NCBI GenBank assembly: GCA_014490595.1
Contig: CP061031.1
Location: 1,612,001-1,676,000, forward strand
Length of the DNA: 64,000 bases
Source of the DNA: Corynebacterium wankanglinii
Lineage (GTDB): Bacteria > Actinomycetota > Actinomycetes > Mycobacteriales > Mycobacteriaceae
Direction: 5' to 3'
Shown: positions 62,326 to 64,000 of the stretch, one piece after another
Layout of the letters: every line of letters begins with the position of its first letter
Position numbering within the stretch: position 1 is the stretch's first letter
The notes under the pieces: model-generated
The model's database searches: none
Told to the model about the DNA's origin: nothing
What the model saw: only the letters and a program-made list of their open reading frames with translations
Made by a program: the position numbers and the translations under genes

Positions 62326-63334
62326 CCTGAATCGGCATCGACGTCAGCGGCACCACCTGAACCGGAATGCCGTAGTCCGACGAGTGGACCACCATCCCGT
62401 CGCCGATGTACATGCCCACGTGCGTGACCCCGGGGTAATAGCCAATGATGTCTCCGGGCTGGAGGGCGTCCAGGGACACCGGGGTGCCGCCCGCGAGCTG
62501 CGCCTGCGACGTGCGCGGAATGCCGATACCGTTCTGCGCATACGCCCACACCATCAGACCCGAGCAGTCAAATGCGTCCGGGCCAGCTGAGCCCCAGCCG
62601 TAAGGTTTACCCAGCTGCGCCAATGCAGCTGCCACAATTCCGGAATCTACTCCCGGCAGGGAGGCCGTATCCACGGGGTGATCTTTGGTCACCCAGCGCT
62701 GCCGGTCCGCCTCATTCAAGCTATCCACCCGGCGCTCAATATCGGCCACGCGGCGATCTAATTCCCCGCGCTCCTTCTCCAGTTTCCTGCGCTTGCCGTC
62801 GAGCTCATTTCGGGCGTGCTGGGCCTCCGCCACCGCGATGTTCGCCGTCGTGGCGCGATCAGCCGCAACTCGGTTCGCATCTTCCAGCTCAGTCAGCGCG
62901 CGCTGGGAGTTGCGCCCGAGGGCTGCGAGGTACGCGGAGCGGTCGATCGCTTCCTGCGGGGTACCGGAATCCAGCGTGGTCAGCAGCGCTTCCGATTGAG
63001 GCATGCGGTATCGGGACTGGGCGATGTCGCCGACGTTTTTCCGCTGCGCGTCGCTGACGCCGCGCAGCGTGTCCAACTGGGCCTTCGCATCTGCCGCGCG
63101 GGCATTGGCCGAGCGCAGCTTCGCCTCGGAGTCCGAGATCTGATCCTCCAGACCTTTAATCTCTTCAGCTTTCGCGGTAGCTTCGTGCGAAACTGACTCC
63201 ATCTCGTCGATCAACGCGTCTACATCGTCGGCCTGTGCCAGCGGAGAGAAGATGACGGCCGAGGTTGTCACGCCACCCGCCATCGCGGCAGCGATGACAC
63301 GGGAGCGGTTGGAGCGGATCGAGTGCTTGCCCAC
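62309..63334 (-). CDS. Secreted NlpC/P60 peptidoglycan endopeptidase with coiled coil
   Basis: A 341-residue secreted hydrolase. Signal peptide (cleavage near AQA, residue 35), long coiled coil (about 36-215, with KGLEDQISDSEAKLRSANAR and ARNELDGKRRKLEKERGELD) and a C-terminal NlpC/P60 domain: catalytic Cys257 in DAFDCSGLMVW, His305 in VTHVGMY and polar residue His317. The coiled coil resembles RipA-type proteins that need an FtsEX-like activator. It lies beside a second NlpC/P60 gene. Confidence 0.92.
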   Translation of the reverse strand: MGKHSIRSNRSRVIAAAMAGGVTTSAVIFSPLAQADDVDALIDEMESVSHEATAKAEEIKGLEDQISDSEAKLRSANARAADAKAQLDTLRGVSDAQRKNVGDIAQSRYRMPQSEALLTTLDSGTPQEAIDRSAYLAALGRNSQRALTELEDANRVAADRATTANIAVAEAQHARNELDGKRRKLEKERGELDRRVADIERRVDSLNEADRQRWVTKDHPVDTASLPGVDSGIVAAALAQLGKPYGWGSAGPDAFDCSGLMVWAYAQNGIGIPRTSQAQLAGGTPVSLDALQPGDIIGYYPGVTHVGMYIGDGMVVHSSDYGIPVQVVPLTSMPIQGAVRY

Positions 63335-63452
63335 TTGGAAACCCCTTCAGATACGGGAAAGAACGAACAAACTATAGCTGCTGCGGAGACCGTCGCCAAG
63401 CAAAATGCCCGAGCTGTGATTTGTGTGAATACTGAGGATTACGGGTTAAGCG

Positions 63453-63494
63453 CCAAAAAAGAATTGCCCCGCATCGCCGAGACGAAGCGGGGCA
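63453..63494 (-). terminator. Intrinsic terminator after the second NlpC/P60 gene
   Basis: On the minus strand an 8-bp stem TGCCCCGC/GCGGGGCA (63494-63487 and 63472-63465) with a 14-base loop is followed by ATTCTTTTTT, a clear U tract, shortly after the stop at 63510. Confidence 0.9.
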
Positions 63495-63509
63495 CTGAGC
63501 CTTCAGAAC

Positions 63510-64000
63510 TTAGAAGCGAACCACGGAGTGGATCGGCATCATGTTCAGGCTACGGTAGCCCACCGGGATACCAGAGTTCAGCGCGTCGATGATCTGGCCG
63601 TTACCAGCGTAAATAGCGACGTGGGAGGCGCCGCCGTAGTAGACGACGATGTCCCCCGGCTGAATGTCACTGAGAGCAACCTGCTGGCCGGCGGATGCCT
63701 GCGCCTGAGAGGTGCGGGGAATGGACTTGCCAACCTGGGCGTACACCCAAGAGGTGAAACCGGAGCAGTCGAAAGCGTTCGGGCCTGCGGCGCCGTACAC
63801 GTACGGGGAGCCAACCTTGGACTGCGCGATAGACACGATGCGCTCGCCAATGGAGGGCTGCGGAGCCGGGGCAGGCGCCTGGACCGGTGCGGCGTAGGTC
63901 TGCTGGACCGGGGCCGGCGCAGCCGGGCGCACCTGCTGCTCCACGTTAGCCAGGAACTGGCTAAATCCCGGGACGTTGGCCACACCCGGCATCGCCTTCA
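63510..64000 (-). CDS. NlpC/P60 peptidoglycan endopeptidase, N-terminus beyond window
   Basis: The visible part (about 163 residues) has a Pro/Ala/Gln-rich linker (about the first 50) and a complete C-terminal NlpC/P60 domain: GPNAFDCSGFTSWVY with the catalytic Cys, SHVAIY with the catalytic His and the GQIIDAL region. The N-terminus, including any signal peptide and coiled coil, runs past the right edge; an in-frame ATG at 63992 is probably internal, as KA precede it in frame. It is a paralogue of the preceding protein by motif and order. Confidence 0.9.
   Translation of the reverse strand, partial: KAMPGVANVPGFSQFLANVEQQVRPAAPAPVQQTYAAPVQAPAPAPQPSIGERIVSIAQSKVGSPYVYGAAGPNAFDCSGFTSWVYAQVGKSIPRTSQAQASAGQQVALSDIQPGDIVVYYGGASHVAIYAGNGQIIDALNSGIPVGYRSLNMMPIHSVVRF

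Overview
The window is a stretch of Corynebacterium core chromosome (actinobacterial, high G+C, mycolic-acid lineage). The evidence is a complete actinobacterial division and cell-wall (dcw) cluster without ftsA, with wag31, sepF and a translational ileS T-box at its 3' end; the conserved run idsA - mptA - Rv2175c-like - pknL - aroG; the glk - pimB' - NlpC/P60 - NlpC/P60 run next to it; and short -10 hexamers sitting 6-8 nt before start codons (leaderless transcripts). The gene order resembles C. glutamicum and M. tuberculosis. I see no prophage, insertion sequence, CRISPR array, tRNA or rRNA gene.

Layout. 1-9104: a cut-off lipoprotein gene, a TetR regulator, and a glycogen/trehalose and stringent-response block (glgX, an exonuclease-BRCT protein, an unknown protein, treY, relS). 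9105-11689 (minus strand): S4 RNA-binding protein, small membrane protein, YigZ-type protein and threonine dehydratase ilvA. 11886-12975: two small secreted proteins with low-complexity linkers, closed by a strong terminator. 13005-22355 (minus): dnaE, a MacAB-like ABC exporter (permease, ATPase, lipoprotein adaptor), a small membrane-anchored protein, an RluD-type pseudouridine synthase and lspA. 22428-27682: two lipoproteins, asparaginase, DNA polymerase IV and a DUF222-HNH nuclease gene. 27690-27951: a regulatory region with an ideal promoter, inverted repeats and four perfect 18-bp palindromes at 45-46 bp spacing. 28011-31375: ileS and its T-box. 31432-50941: wag31, yggT, sepF, yggS, pgeF, ftsZ, ftsQ, murC, murG, ftsW, murD, mraY, murF, murE, ftsI, ftsL, rsmH, mraZ, all on the minus strand and tightly packed. 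51048-51282 carries MraZ-type operator repeats. 51352-64000: DUF3040 and HEPN proteins, GNAT, idsA, mptA, Rv2175c-like, pknL, aroG, an exoribonuclease, plsC-like, glk, pimB' and two NlpC/P60 peptidoglycan hydrolases.

How the genes work together. The central 20 kb makes peptidoglycan precursors (murE, F, D, G, C, mraY) and the septal and polar machinery (ftsZ, Q, W, I, L, sepF, wag31). The flanks supply envelope lipoglycans (mptA, pimB', plsC-like), isoprenoids (idsA), peptidoglycan hydrolysis (two NlpC/P60) and Ser/Thr kinase signalling (pknL with its small DNA-binding partner).

A quality warning matters for any reader. At least seven reading-frame breaks, plus a probable eighth, can each be repaired by adding one base, nearly all in a short homopolymer run. 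They hit dnaE (twice), ftsI, ilvA, treY, a lipoprotein gene, a secreted-protein gene and probably the end of mptA. Since dnaE and ftsI are normally indispensable, the simplest reading is systematic single-base deletion errors in this assembly rather than gene decay. These genes are given here as single repaired units. The most unusual non-coding signals are the palindrome array beside the DUF222-HNH gene, the inverted pair of MraZ-like repeat arrays upstream of mraZ, the perfect 14-bp inverted repeat before ftsZ, and overlapping divergent -10 elements between pknL and its neighbour.
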